Shown: piece after piece, positions 18,135 to 26,220 of the stretch
Layout: each line of letters starts with the position of its first letter
Numbering within the stretch: the stretch's first letter is position 1
Assembly: GCA_001689495.1 (NCBI GenBank)
Contig: LUJS01000014.1
Coordinates: 1 to 38,542 of the forward strand
Direction of reading: 5' to 3'
DNA from: Bacteroidales bacterium M8
GTDB taxonomy: Bacteria > Bacteroidota > Bacteroidia > Bacteroidales > Muribaculaceae
DNA length: 38,542 nt
Made by a program: the position numbers and the translations under genes
The notes under the pieces: model-generated
Database searches by the model: none
Seen by the model: the letters and a program-made list of their open reading frames with translations, nothing else
What the model was told of the DNA's origin: nothing

Positions 18135-18142
18135 TAACTTTG
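18135..18142 (+). promoter_or_regulatory. -7 box (TAACTTTG) of the cyclophilin gene, almost touching the start codon
   Basis: TAACTTTG ends one base before ATG 18144. With the normal 4-7 nt spacing, transcription would begin at or beside ATG 18147, which favours the second ATG and a leaderless transcript. Confidence 0.55.
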
Positions 18143-18143
18143 A

Positions 18144-18998
18144 ATGATGAAAACGAAAATAATCACAATTCTTGTCCTCATTGCGGCGATGATGCCTGTA
18201 CTGAGGGCTCAAAAAAACAATCAGAAAATGTCAGAAACCACAACAACCACAGGCGATGTCAAGGTGCTGCTGCACACATCGCTCGGCGACATCACCGTGC
18301 TGCTCTACGGCGACACTCCCCGCCACCGCGACAATTTCGTGAAGCGTGTCGAGGCCGGCGACTATGACGGCGTGCTGTTCCACCGCGTGATAGACGATTT
18401 CATGGTCCAGACAGGCGATCCGTCGTCAAAGAACGCGCCCAAGGGCAAGATGCTCGGCACTGGCGACTCGGGCCAGCCCGTCGAGGCCGAGTTCCTCTTC
18501 CCGACACACTATCACCACCGCGGCGCGCTGGCTGCCGCACGTCAGGGCGATCAGGTCAACCCCGAGCGCAAGTCGTCGGGCTCGCAGTTCTATATCGTGA
18601 CGGGCAAGAAGTACTCGCCCGCACAGCTCGACCAGATGGAGCGTCAGGCCGTGATGCGCCACAAGCAGGATGTGTTCAACGAGCTCTGCGCCGCCAACCG
18701 CGACAGCATCATGACCCTGCGCCGCAACCGCGATCAGGCCGGACTGCAGGCCCTGCAGGAGCAGCTTGTCAAGGAGACCGAGGCCAAGACCGCCGGTGAC
18801 TCGGTGATCTATACCGAGCAGATGCGCGACGACTACATGCGTCTGGGCGGCACTCCGCACCTCGACGGCACATACACCGTGTTCGGCCGCGTGCTCGAGG
18901 GGATGGACGTCATAGACAAGATCGAGAAGGCCGAGACCGACGCCAACGACCGTCCCATCGAGGACATAAAAATAATCTCAGCCAAAGTGATTGACTGA
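18144..18998 (+). CDS. Exported cyclophilin-type peptidyl-prolyl isomerase
   Basis: The product has 284 residues from ATG 18144 (ATG 18147 is equally possible and better placed for the promoter). A signal peptide (about 1-23, ending LRAQ) sends it to the periplasm. The cyclophilin core includes TSLGDITVLLYGDTP, FHRVIDDFMVQTGDP with the catalytic Arg81, and GSQFYIVTG. After a helical, charged insert (about 156-235), the fold resumes with HLDGTYTVFGRVLEGMDVID. The insert makes the protein about 100 residues longer than minimal cyclophilins. It probably assists folding of exported proteins. The gene stands alone on plus, facing mltD. Confidence 0.93.
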   Translation: MMKTKIITILVLIAAMMPVLRAQKNNQKMSETTTTTGDVKVLLHTSLGDITVLLYGDTPRHRDNFVKRVEAGDYDGVLFHRVIDDFMVQTGDPSSKNAPKGKMLGTGDSGQPVEAEFLFPTHYHHRGALAAARQGDQVNPERKSSGSQFYIVTGKKYSPAQLDQMERQAVMRHKQDVFNELCAANRDSIMTLRRNRDQAGLQALQEQLVKETEAKTAGDSVIYTEQMRDDYMRLGGTPHLDGTYTVFGRVLEGMDVIDKIEKAETDANDRPIEDIKIISAKVID

Positions 18999-19005
18999 GA
19001 TTATG

Positions 19006-19030
19006 TCCGGTAGGATTCCGGAATGATTTT
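19006..19030 (+). terminator. Weak terminator after the cyclophilin gene
   Basis: A 5-bp stem TCCGG/CCGGA with a 7-nt loop is followed by ATGATTTTT, immediately before the convergent mltD stop. It is short, so support is modest. Confidence 0.35.
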
Positions 19031-20794
19031 TCAGCGCCTTCTGCGTTTGCGGGAGGTGCTTTTTTTCTTTTTGGTCGTACCTTTCTTTTTAGACACGGCC
19101 TGTCCGCCCTTCGAGGGTATCTTGAGTGTCTGGCCTATCTGGATGTTGGTGTTGCCCTTGCGCATTCCGTTGGCTGCCTGAATGGCGGCGACGGTGGTGC
19201 CATAGCGGCGGGCTATCTTGTCCAGAGTGTCGCCGCTCTTGACCTTGTGGGTGGCGGTGCGCTCGGCCTGAGTCTTGCGGGTGTTTTGGCGGGGCTGTTC
19301 GGGCTTGGCCTCGGTTGTCCTGCCGGTCGACGACACTGTCGTGCCGTTCGAGAGCTCCTGACGGTGCTGCACCACGGGGGCTAGCTCTTTGGCCTCGACC
19401 ACCTGCACGTTGTCGGGGGTGATGCGCTCTATCACCTCTATGGCCAGCACGTCGCCCTCCTTGACCTTGCCGCGGCGCAGGTTGTTCCAGCGCTTGATGT
19501 CGGTGGCCGATACGCCGTACATACGTGCGATCTCGCGTATGTTCTCGCCGCGGGTCACGGTGTGGGTCTTCTTGACCACTCGCGTGGTGTCGTGCGTCAG
19601 CACTATCTCGTTGTTGACCTCGCTGTTGACGCTCTGCCGGCTCATGTTCTGCAGGTTGGCCGTGCCGCCGTCGGATGCGAGCAGCGGAGCCTGAGAGTCA
19701 GAGCCCATGCCGGCGGGCTCGGCCGTGCGGCGGCGGGCATAGAGCTCGTGGTCGTAGTCCTGAATCTGTTTCTCGCTCATCACGTAGCTCAGGCACTGCT
19801 GGGTGGGCAGGGTGAGCTTGTAGGGGCGGTAGTCGCCGGGTATGATGTCTTTGAGAAACTGCGGGTTCAGCATCCTTATCTCCTCGACTGGGATGTTGAG
19901 CACGGCGGCTATCTGGTTGAAGTGTATGTATTTGTCTACGTTGACGGTGTCGGTGGTGAGCTGGCGCTTGACGATGGTGGGGGTGATGCCGTGGTTGCGG
20001 TAATAGTTCATCACGTAGTTGGCGGCGATGAACGCGGGCACGTATCCGCGGGTCTCGGCGGGCAGGTAGGGATATATCTCCCAGAAGTCTTTCTTGACAC
20101 CGTTGTCGGCACCGGCGCGGCGCAGGGCCTTGTTGACGTTGCCGGGGCCGCAGTTGTATGCGGCGATGGCCAGCGACCAGTCGTCATATATGTCGTGCAG
20201 CTGCTTGAGGTAGCGGGCGGCGTTGCGCGACGAGAGTCTGGGGTCGCGGCGCTCGTCGACGAGCGAGTTCACCTCCATGCCCAGACCCTTGGCCGTTGCG
20301 GGCATGAACTGCCACAGGCCCACGGCTCCGGCCCTCGACACGGCGTTGGGGTTGATGGCCGACTCGATGACGGGAAGGTATTCGAGCTCGATGGGCATGC
20401 CCTCCTTGAGCAGCTCCTCCTCGAAGAAGCGTCCGTAATAGTTGTGCAGGGCCACCATGTCGGCCACCAGACCGCGCTTGCGGTCGAGATACATGTTGAT
20501 GTAGTTGCCGACGATCGAGTTGTAGGGCATCTCGATGACGGTCGGCAGGCGGGTCAGGCGTTCCTGATATACGGTGGGCGAGGGGCGTTCGCCGGTGCCG
20601 GTGTCGATGCCGGGCACCACGAAATTCTTGAGATAGAAATTCTCTTCGAGCAGACGGGTCTGGGTCTCGAAGCTCTCGGGGGCTATTATGTTGTCGTCCG
20701 AGATCGAGTGGCGCAGCTCGAGTATCGAGGGCGCGCCAAGAGCCGAGGCAGAGATCCCGACGGCGGCAAGCAGAGTTAGAAGGGTCTTTTTCAT
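19031..20794 (-). CDS. mltD: Membrane-bound lytic murein transglycosylase D-like protein with LysM repeats
   Basis: The product has 587 residues from ATG 20794, with a signal peptide (1-20). The SLT goose-type lysozyme domain (about 120-260) has ELEYLPVIESAINPNAVSRAGAVGLWQFMP, with the catalytic Glu at 144, and IAAYNCGPGNVNKALR. Two LysM peptidoglycan-binding modules follow (about 405-455, TVTRGENIREIARMYGV, and about 520-567, HKVKSGDTLDKIARRYGT). The C-terminus is strongly basic (SKKKGTTKKKKSTSRKRRRR). No lipobox Cys is visible, so it is probably periplasmic rather than a lipoprotein. It cleaves glycan strands of peptidoglycan. It is the last gene of the parA-parB-DUF5683 run, 46 nt downstream of DUF5683. 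Confidence 0.93.
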   Translation of the reverse strand: MKKTLLTLLAAVGISASALGAPSILELRHSISDDNIIAPESFETQTRLLEENFYLKNFVVPGIDTGTGERPSPTVYQERLTRLPTVIEMPYNSIVGNYINMYLDRKRGLVADMVALHNYYGRFFEEELLKEGMPIELEYLPVIESAINPNAVSRAGAVGLWQFMPATAKGLGMEVNSLVDERRDPRLSSRNAARYLKQLHDIYDDWSLAIAAYNCGPGNVNKALRRAGADNGVKKDFWEIYPYLPAETRGYVPAFIAANYVMNYYRNHGITPTIVKRQLTTDTVNVDKYIHFNQIAAVLNIPVEEIRMLNPQFLKDIIPGDYRPYKLTLPTQQCLSYVMSEKQIQDYDHELYARRRTAEPAGMGSDSQAPLLASDGGTANLQNMSRQSVNSEVNNEIVLTHDTTRVVKKTHTVTRGENIREIARMYGVSATDIKRWNNLRRGKVKEGDVLAIEVIERITPDNVQVVEAKELAPVVQHRQELSNGTTVSSTGRTTEAKPEQPRQNTRKTQAERTATHKVKSGDTLDKIARRYGTTVAAIQAANGMRKGNTNIQIGQTLKIPSKGGQAVSKKKGTTKKKKSTSRKRRRR

Positions 20795-20840
20795 TGCTGG
20801 TCTATATGATGGATGCCCGGAGGCAAGGATTGGGGAGTCG

Positions 20841-21686
20841 TCAGAAGTTTATGGCCCAGTAGAGTCCGATGCTCGGTTTGGACGAGGCATTGCGCAGTCC
20901 GCTGTCCATCAGGGCGGGGGCCACGTCGACCGACAGGTTGGGCGAGATGTCGAAGTGTGCCAGCTGCGCGTCCACATAGGCGTCGACCATCGCCACCAGA
21001 TAGACTCCGACCATGCAGAGTATGCACAGGTCGCGGTTGCGGCGGTAATAGTTCTTGCGCGTGCGCAGCAGGTTGGTCAGCCATGTCTTGTCCAGACTCT
21101 CCTCCGTGACCGTGGGCGCGAAGAAGTCCATGTAGCTGTTGGTGGTGGGGTCGTTGTCCATGATGTCGGCATAGGCCGTGGTATAGTCCGAGAGCATGGT
21201 GTTGTTCCACGACGTGGCATAGCCGAGTCCCATAAAGGCGCCGATGACGATGGGGAGTTTCCAGTAGCGGCGGTTGTAGAGCTGGCCGAGTCCGGGGCAG
21301 AGCGCCGACATCCACACGGCCCTCGTGGGGTCGGGGTTGAAGGTAAACGCCTGCTCGGGGATGCGGGCCGGGGCCTGTTCGGGCCTCACCACCATGACGG
21401 TGTCTATGGGGACTATGGCCAGCGAGTCGCCCGCGGCCGAGATGCTGTCGAGGGTGACGAAGTCGGGCAGGGGGTCGGCATAGTTGACCGGAAACGAGTC
21501 GGGAAGCTCGGTCGACACCACCGGCGACGTGGGTCTGTGGGCCGGGATGACGGGACGGTTGGGTCTTGCAGACGGCGTTTCGGAAAAAATGTTAAAAGAG
21601 CCTGCCAGCGCGGCTAAGGCCACACAGACTGATGCCGCGAGACGCGGCGCGAGGCTGAATCGGATTTTTCCCGGTAGAATGGACAT
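20841..21686 (-). CDS. DUF5683 family membrane protein
   Basis: The product has 281 residues from ATG 21686. There is an N-terminal hydrophobic segment (about 13-33). A Pro-rich low-complexity region (about 38-62) is followed by the conserved block WMSALCPGLGQLYNRRYWKLPIVIGAF (about 124-150) and further hydrophobic helices (about 219-233). The PGLGQ-Y block is the DUF5683 hallmark. Its function is unknown. In Bacteroidota it is commonly found right after parB, as here, which suggests an envelope partner of chromosome partitioning or cell division; that is inference from context. Confidence 0.85.
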   Translation of the reverse strand: MSILPGKIRFSLAPRLAASVCVALAALAGSFNIFSETPSARPNRPVIPAHRPTSPVVSTELPDSFPVNYADPLPDFVTLDSISAAGDSLAIVPIDTVMVVRPEQAPARIPEQAFTFNPDPTRAVWMSALCPGLGQLYNRRYWKLPIVIGAFMGLGYATSWNNTMLSDYTTAYADIMDNDPTTNSYMDFFAPTVTEESLDKTWLTNLLRTRKNYYRRNRDLCILCMVGVYLVAMVDAYVDAQLAHFDISPNLSVDVAPALMDSGLRNASSKPSIGLYWAINF

Positions 21687-21761
21687 TGATGGTCAGATGT
21701 CTGGACGACAGTTGTTTATATGTTTAAAAACACCTGACCGGCCTGTCGGCCGGCCCGTGTG

Positions 21762-22649
21762 TCACTGTTTTGCAGTGTCAAAGATAGCAATTAATCTTTG
21801 AAGTTCATTGTCATCGCTGAATGCAAAAGTGATTTTTCCCTTGCCCGAGGCGTCGCAACTCACCTTTACGGGGGTCGAGAAGCGCTGTGAGAGATGGTCT
21901 CTTAAAATATCGAAATCTTTGTTAGAAAATCTTTTTTCGTCCTTGGCCGGCTCTTTGGCGGGAGCCTTGGCGGCCTCCTGACACTTCTTGGCTATCTCCT
22001 CGACGCGGCGTACGGACAGCCCCTCCTTGACTATCTGCTTGTAGACCTCGAGCTGTGTCTTGGCGTCGGGTATGCCCAGCAGTGCGCGGGCGTGGCCCAT
22101 GTCGATGCGCTTGGCCGAGAGGCCCATCTGGACCTCGGAGGGGAGGCGCAGCAGGCGCAGGAAGTTGGATATGGTGGCGCGTTTCTTGCCCACGCGCTCG
22201 CTCAGGCGCTCCTGTGTCATCGAGCCGTCCTCGAGCAGTTTCTTGTATGTCAGGGCTATCTCGATGGCGTTGAGGTCCTCGCGCTGTATGTTCTCTATCA
22301 GGGCCATCTCGGTGAGCTGCGATGCGTCGGCCTCGCGGATGTACGCCGGGATGGTGGTGAGTCCGGCCCTCGATGCCGCACGGAACCTGCGCTCGCCGGC
22401 TATGATCTGATACCCGCCGCCGGGCAGCTTGCGCAGCGACACGGGCTGTATGATGCCGAATTCGCGCACCGACTGGGCCAGTTCGTCGAGGGCATCTTCG
22501 TCAAACAGCGTGCGGGGCTGGTCGGGGTTGGGGGATATTGCCGAGAGCGGCACCTCGTTTATGGCGGTGGTGTCGCGTGCTGGTGTATCGTCCATCGAGA
22601 TGAGCGAGTCGAGGCCTCGCCCGAGTGCAGAGCGTTTTGGTAGTGGCAT
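21762..22649 (-). CDS. parB: Chromosome partitioning protein ParB
   Basis: The product has 295 residues from ATG 22649, 33 nt after parA. The N-terminal ALGRGLDSLI motif (8-17) is the ParA-contact segment. The CTP-binding domain carries GERRFRA (85-91) and ENIQRED (119-125). A helix-turn-helix follows (about 137-160, MTQERLSERVGKKRATISNFLRLL), then a linker rich in Lys/Ala (about 205-225) and a C-terminal dimerisation domain. It binds parS sites and slides on DNA as a CTP-dependent clamp. I found no full parS-like palindrome (TGTTTCACGTGAAACA type) in this window, so its sites probably lie elsewhere. Confidence 0.96.
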   Translation of the reverse strand: MPLPKRSALGRGLDSLISMDDTPARDTTAINEVPLSAISPNPDQPRTLFDEDALDELAQSVREFGIIQPVSLRKLPGGGYQIIAGERRFRAASRAGLTTIPAYIREADASQLTEMALIENIQREDLNAIEIALTYKKLLEDGSMTQERLSERVGKKRATISNFLRLLRLPSEVQMGLSAKRIDMGHARALLGIPDAKTQLEVYKQIVKEGLSVRRVEEIAKKCQEAAKAPAKEPAKDEKRFSNKDFDILRDHLSQRFSTPVKVSCDASGKGKITFAFSDDNELQRLIAIFDTAKQ

Positions 22650-22682
22650 TTTGGGTGGGTATGTGAGGGAGAATTAGAGGAT

Positions 22683-23453
22683 TTAACCTTTGTTGTTGCG
22701 GCTGATGAGCTCGCGGGCGAGAGAGGTGTGCGACGTGGCGCCGCGCGATGCCGGGTCGTAGAGCAGGCAGGGCAGGCCGTGGCTGGGGGCCTCGCTGAGA
22801 CGGATGTTGCGGGGAATTACCGTGTCGAACACCATGTCGCCGAAGTGTCCCTTGAGCTCCTCGTATATCTGGTTGGCCAGACGCAGGCGGGCGTCGTACA
22901 TGGTGAGGAGGAATCCCTCGATCTCGAGCGCCGGGTTGAGGCGCGACTTGATGATGCGTATCGTGTTGAGCAGCTTGGTGATGCCCTCGAGGGCGAAGTA
23001 TTCGGCCTGTACGGGTATTATCACCGAGTCGGCTGCCGTGAGGGCGTTGACGGTGATGAGTCCGAGCGACGGCGAGCAGTCGATGAGTATGTAGTCGTAT
23101 GAGGGAGCTATCTTGGCCACGGCCCTGCGCAGCACGTTCTCGCGCGACGGCTTGTTGATGAGCTCGATTTCGGCTCCGGCCAGATCTATGCGCGAGCCTA
23201 TGAGATGAAGGTTTTCGCAGCAGGTGGCCACCTGAGAGCCCTCCATGGGATAGTCGTCGACGAGACATTCATATATCGACGACGGCATCTTCTTGGGGTC
23301 GATGCCATAGCCCGAGGTCGAGTTGGCCTGAGGGTCGGCGTCGATTATGAGGGTCTTCTTGCCTTCGGCGGCAAGCGAGGCGGCCAGATTGATGGTCGTG
23401 GTGGTCTTTCCGACCCCTCCTTTCTGGTTTGCAATGGCTATGATTTTGCCCAT
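22683..23453 (-). CDS. parA: Chromosome partitioning ATPase ParA (Soj)
   Basis: The product has 256 residues from ATG 23453. It has the deviant Walker A motif KGGVGKTTTTINLA (11-24), DADPQANST (about 39-47), and DYILIDCSPSLGLITVNAL (switch/Walker B, about 118-136). This is the small chromosomal type with no N-terminal helix-turn-helix, as in Soj. It binds nonspecific DNA as an ATP dimer and is stimulated by ParB. It is the first gene of the operon parA-parB-DUF5683-mltD and has a well-spaced promoter upstream. Confidence 0.96.
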   Translation of the reverse strand: MGKIIAIANQKGGVGKTTTTINLAASLAAEGKKTLIIDADPQANSTSGYGIDPKKMPSSIYECLVDDYPMEGSQVATCCENLHLIGSRIDLAGAEIELINKPSRENVLRRAVAKIAPSYDYILIDCSPSLGLITVNALTAADSVIIPVQAEYFALEGITKLLNTIRIIKSRLNPALEIEGFLLTMYDARLRLANQIYEELKGHFGDMVFDTVIPRNIRLSEAPSHGLPCLLYDPASRGATSHTSLARELISRNNKG

Positions 23454-23482
23454 ATCAAAGAGAGTGTGTCTATAACAGAGTG

Positions 23483-23512
23483 CAAAGTAACCAAAAAAGT
23501 TTTAATTTGCAA
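23483..23512 (-). promoter_or_regulatory. Promoter of the parAB operon
   Basis: The minus strand shows TTG (23512-23510), a 19-nt spacer, then TTACTTTG (23490-23483), one mismatch from TAnnTTTG. The predicted start is about 25 nt before parA. Confidence 0.65.
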
Positions 23513-23534
23513 CCAAGGCGAGTGACAAAACGTG

Positions 23535-24932
23535 TTAAAATGTTGATAACTTTTGTGTTTTGTCCTCGGCGCGCATCAGGCTTATCTCCTCTCTCACAGT
23601 GCGTCTAAGCATCAGCAGGGTTATCATGGTGGGAAATGCCATGAGGGCATAGAACAGGTCGCAGAACCCTACGGCCAAGCCTAATGGCATCACCGCAAAG
23701 ACGACCAGCGTGACGATGAAGAACCACGTGTACCACCGCGCGCGACGCTCGCCGACAAGATAGGCGGCACAGCGGTTGCCGTAGAAGCTGTAGCTGAACA
23801 TCGACGACAGCGCGAAACACAACACGATGAACATGAGCATGTACTCGCCGCCCGGGATGGCGCTGCCGAACGCGCCGAGGGCTATCTCGAGCCCCTTTAC
23901 GCCCCCGGCGGCGCTGATGTCGCCGCAGAGCAGTATGGCGAGGGCGGTGAGCGTGCAGACGAAGCCCGAGTCTATGGCGGGGCCGAGCATGGCTATGAGC
24001 CCCTCGCGCCCGGGCCGGGTGTTGCTCGACGCGCCGTGCATGATGGTGGCCGTGCCCACGCCGGCGTCGTTGACCAGCGCGGCGCGGCGGGCGCCGATGA
24101 TGGCTATCCCTGCCAGTGCGCCCCAACCGGCCCTGAGGTTGAACGCCTCGCGGAATATCGAGCCGAACACGGCGGGCACCTCAGAGATATGTGTGATGAT
24201 GATGTAGCCGACCATGAGGAAGTACATCCCCACCATGAACGGCACGAGCCACGTGGCCACGCGGGCTATGCGGCGTATGCCGCCGAGGATGACGAGGGCG
24301 ACGACCGAAGCTATGGCCAGCCCGATGAAGAGGCGGAACGACGTGGCGTGGTCCCAGCCGGTTACCTGTGAGACGGCACCGGCCATGCCGTTGCCCTCGA
24401 GCCACTCGGGGGTGGTGAACGTGGCCATGAGCGCCTCGGTGAGCTGGTTGGCGTTCATGATGCAGAGCGTGCCGAACATGCCCGCCACGGCAAACGTCAC
24501 CGCCAGCCAGTGCCAGTCGGGGCCCAGACCGCGGTCTATGATGTACATCGTGCCTCCGGCGGGGGTGCCGTCGGGGCGCGTGGTCTTGAAGCGCGTGGTG
24601 AGCACACCCTCGTGAAACTTGGTCGACATGCCCACGAGGGCGCTGACCCACATCCAGAATATGGCGCCCGGCCCGCCCATGACGAGGGCTATGGCCACGC
24701 CGGCTATGTTGCCCATGCCGACGGTGGCCGCTATGACCGACGACAGGGCCTGAAGGGACGAAATCTGGCTGCCCGACTCGCGGCTCTGTTTCTCCCTGAG
24801 CACGCGCATGGCAGCGGGGAGATGCCTCAGCGAGACCATCCCCGAGGTGAAGAACAGGAAAAAGCCTCCGCCGATCAGCATTATGAACAGCGGATAGCCG
24901 CAGACTATGTCGGCGATGTCGTTGAGTGTCAC
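23535..24932 (-). CDS. Sodium:alanine/glycine symporter (AGCS family)
   Basis: The product has 465 residues from GTG 24932. The GTG shares GTGA with the stop of the TPM gene, and the first ATG downstream would cut the first membrane helix. About ten hydrophobic helices are seen. Family motifs include SLQALSSVIAATVGMGNIAGVAIA (about 58-81), the GGPGAIFWMWVSALVGM loop, and NDAGVGTATIMHGAS. The protein is an inner membrane carrier that takes up alanine or glycine with sodium. It is the third gene of dgt-TPM-AGCS. The GTG start and 4-nt overlap suggest translational coupling. Confidence 0.93.
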   Translation of the reverse strand: MTLNDIADIVCGYPLFIMLIGGGFFLFFTSGMVSLRHLPAAMRVLREKQSRESGSQISSLQALSSVIAATVGMGNIAGVAIALVMGGPGAIFWMWVSALVGMSTKFHEGVLTTRFKTTRPDGTPAGGTMYIIDRGLGPDWHWLAVTFAVAGMFGTLCIMNANQLTEALMATFTTPEWLEGNGMAGAVSQVTGWDHATSFRLFIGLAIASVVALVILGGIRRIARVATWLVPFMVGMYFLMVGYIIITHISEVPAVFGSIFREAFNLRAGWGALAGIAIIGARRAALVNDAGVGTATIMHGASSNTRPGREGLIAMLGPAIDSGFVCTLTALAILLCGDISAAGGVKGLEIALGAFGSAIPGGEYMLMFIVLCFALSSMFSYSFYGNRCAAYLVGERRARWYTWFFIVTLVVFAVMPLGLAVGFCDLFYALMAFPTMITLLMLRRTVREEISLMRAEDKTQKLSTF

Positions 24933-26215
24933 CAGTTGCCTCCGGCGCCTCCTCCGCCAGTGTGTCCTCCGCCAAACGAGCCGCCGCCGAAGCCACCGCC
25001 GCCAAAACCGCCACCACCGCCGCCGCGGAACATGCCGCTGCCTATGGCGGCGCCTGCGGCCACCTTGGCGGGGTCGGGTTTCTTGGCTATGGTGAATTTC
25101 TTCTCGCCGCGATAGCCGCATGCGCGGCACACGGATATGTCTACCCCCTCGCCGGCGGCATAGATGGTGGCCGGACGCAATATGCGGCGGTCCACGACGC
25201 TGTATGCGCGCGTGTGGCAGCGCGGGCACTCCTTGTAGGGGCTGTGCTCGTTGACGTATGGCAGCACGTCGGTCTGTGCGCACTTGGGGCAGCGCCATAC
25301 GTCATAGTCGACAGAGTCGAGCCTCTCCTCGAGGTCTTGCGAGGGGGACAGATAGTCGTTGTCGTGCACCTCGTCCACCAGCACCATCTTGGCCCCGCAG
25401 TGCGAGCACTTGCGCGAGTGGCGGCGGGTGCGTTTCATCTTCCACCACAGCAGGGCCATCGGTATGAGGCCCATGCCGAGGGTGAGGAACGCCACCATGA
25501 TCGACGGAAGCCACCACTTGCGCAGGGTGCGCCAGCGCTCCACGTCGTCCATCTTGCGGGTCGAGGCAAACAGATACAATATGCCGCCGAACATGGCCAC
25601 GGTGGCCATGCCCATGAATGTGAGGAGTATCCTGAAGAGTGCGTCCCCCTCGTCCCCCTCGGCGCGGCGGGCGTCGTTCTCGGCCGCCGACCTTATCTCT
25701 TCGGCCGCCACGGGGTCGGTGAGGATGGTGTTGATCTTGGACACGGCGGCCTCGAGGCCACCGTCATAGTCGCCCTCGCGGAAACGTGGGAACATGTCGT
25801 TGCGCAGTATGCGTCCGGCCACGATGTCGGGCAGGACGCCTTCGAGGCCGTAGCCGGTGCGTATCTGTGCCGCGCGGTCGTCGCGCGAGACGAGTATCAG
25901 CAGGCCGTTGTCCTTGTCGCCCTTGCCGATGCCCCATTTCTCGAACAGCTCGGTGGCGAACTCTTCGGGTGTCATCGAGTCGTCTATGCGGTCCACGGCC
26001 ACGACGACGACCTCGGCCGAGGTGTTGTTCCATATCGAGGCGATCTCTCTGTCCAGACGTGCCACGGCGGCGTCCGAGAGCACGCCCGAGGGGTTGGAGA
26101 CATATCTGGTCCTGTCGGCGACATGGACGTTGGGCACCTCGTCGACAGTCATTGCCGCACAGCCGAGGGCCGTGAGCAGGATGCATAACAGCGTGAGGAG
26201 AAATGTACGTTTCAT
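24929..26215 (-). CDS. TPM domain membrane protein with four CxxC pairs and Gly-rich tail
   Basis: The product has 428 residues from ATG 26215, 5 nt after dgt. A signal peptide (about 1-22) is followed by a TPM domain (about 36-165) with NPSGVLSDAAVARLDREI, GIGKGDKDNGLLILVS and RTGYGLEGVLPD. Then come two membrane helices (about 193-216 and 235-257) and a zinc-ribbon-like region with CxxC at 270/273, 309/312, 330/333 and 363/366. The tail (398-428) is almost all Gly with Phe, as in YgcG proteins. TPM domains are extracytoplasmic and linked to phosphatase activity or photosystem repair; the activity here is unknown. With this topology the CxxC pairs would be periplasmic, like the TPM domain, because two helices lie between them. 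Confidence 0.85.
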   Translation of the reverse strand: MKRTFLLTLLCILLTALGCAAMTVDEVPNVHVADRTRYVSNPSGVLSDAAVARLDREIASIWNNTSAEVVVVAVDRIDDSMTPEEFATELFEKWGIGKGDKDNGLLILVSRDDRAAQIRTGYGLEGVLPDIVAGRILRNDMFPRFREGDYDGGLEAAVSKINTILTDPVAAEEIRSAAENDARRAEGDEGDALFRILLTFMGMATVAMFGGILYLFASTRKMDDVERWRTLRKWWLPSIMVAFLTLGMGLIPMALLWWKMKRTRRHSRKCSHCGAKMVLVDEVHDNDYLSPSQDLEERLDSVDYDVWRCPKCAQTDVLPYVNEHSPYKECPRCHTRAYSVVDRRILRPATIYAAGEGVDISVCRACGYRGEKKFTIAKKPDPAKVAAGAAIGSGMFRGGGGGGFGGGGFGGGSFGGGHTGGGGAGGNW

Positions 26216-26220
26216 TGTTG

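Noticed and set aside
19562..20779. 405-residue plus-strand frame opposite mltD
   Set aside because: Antisense shadow; the mltD frame carries clear SLT and LysM motifs.
24240..24270. Possible parS-like site around CCACGTGG
   Set aside because: Only the central CACGTG matches; the flanking TGTTTC/GAAACA arms are absent and it lies inside a coding region.
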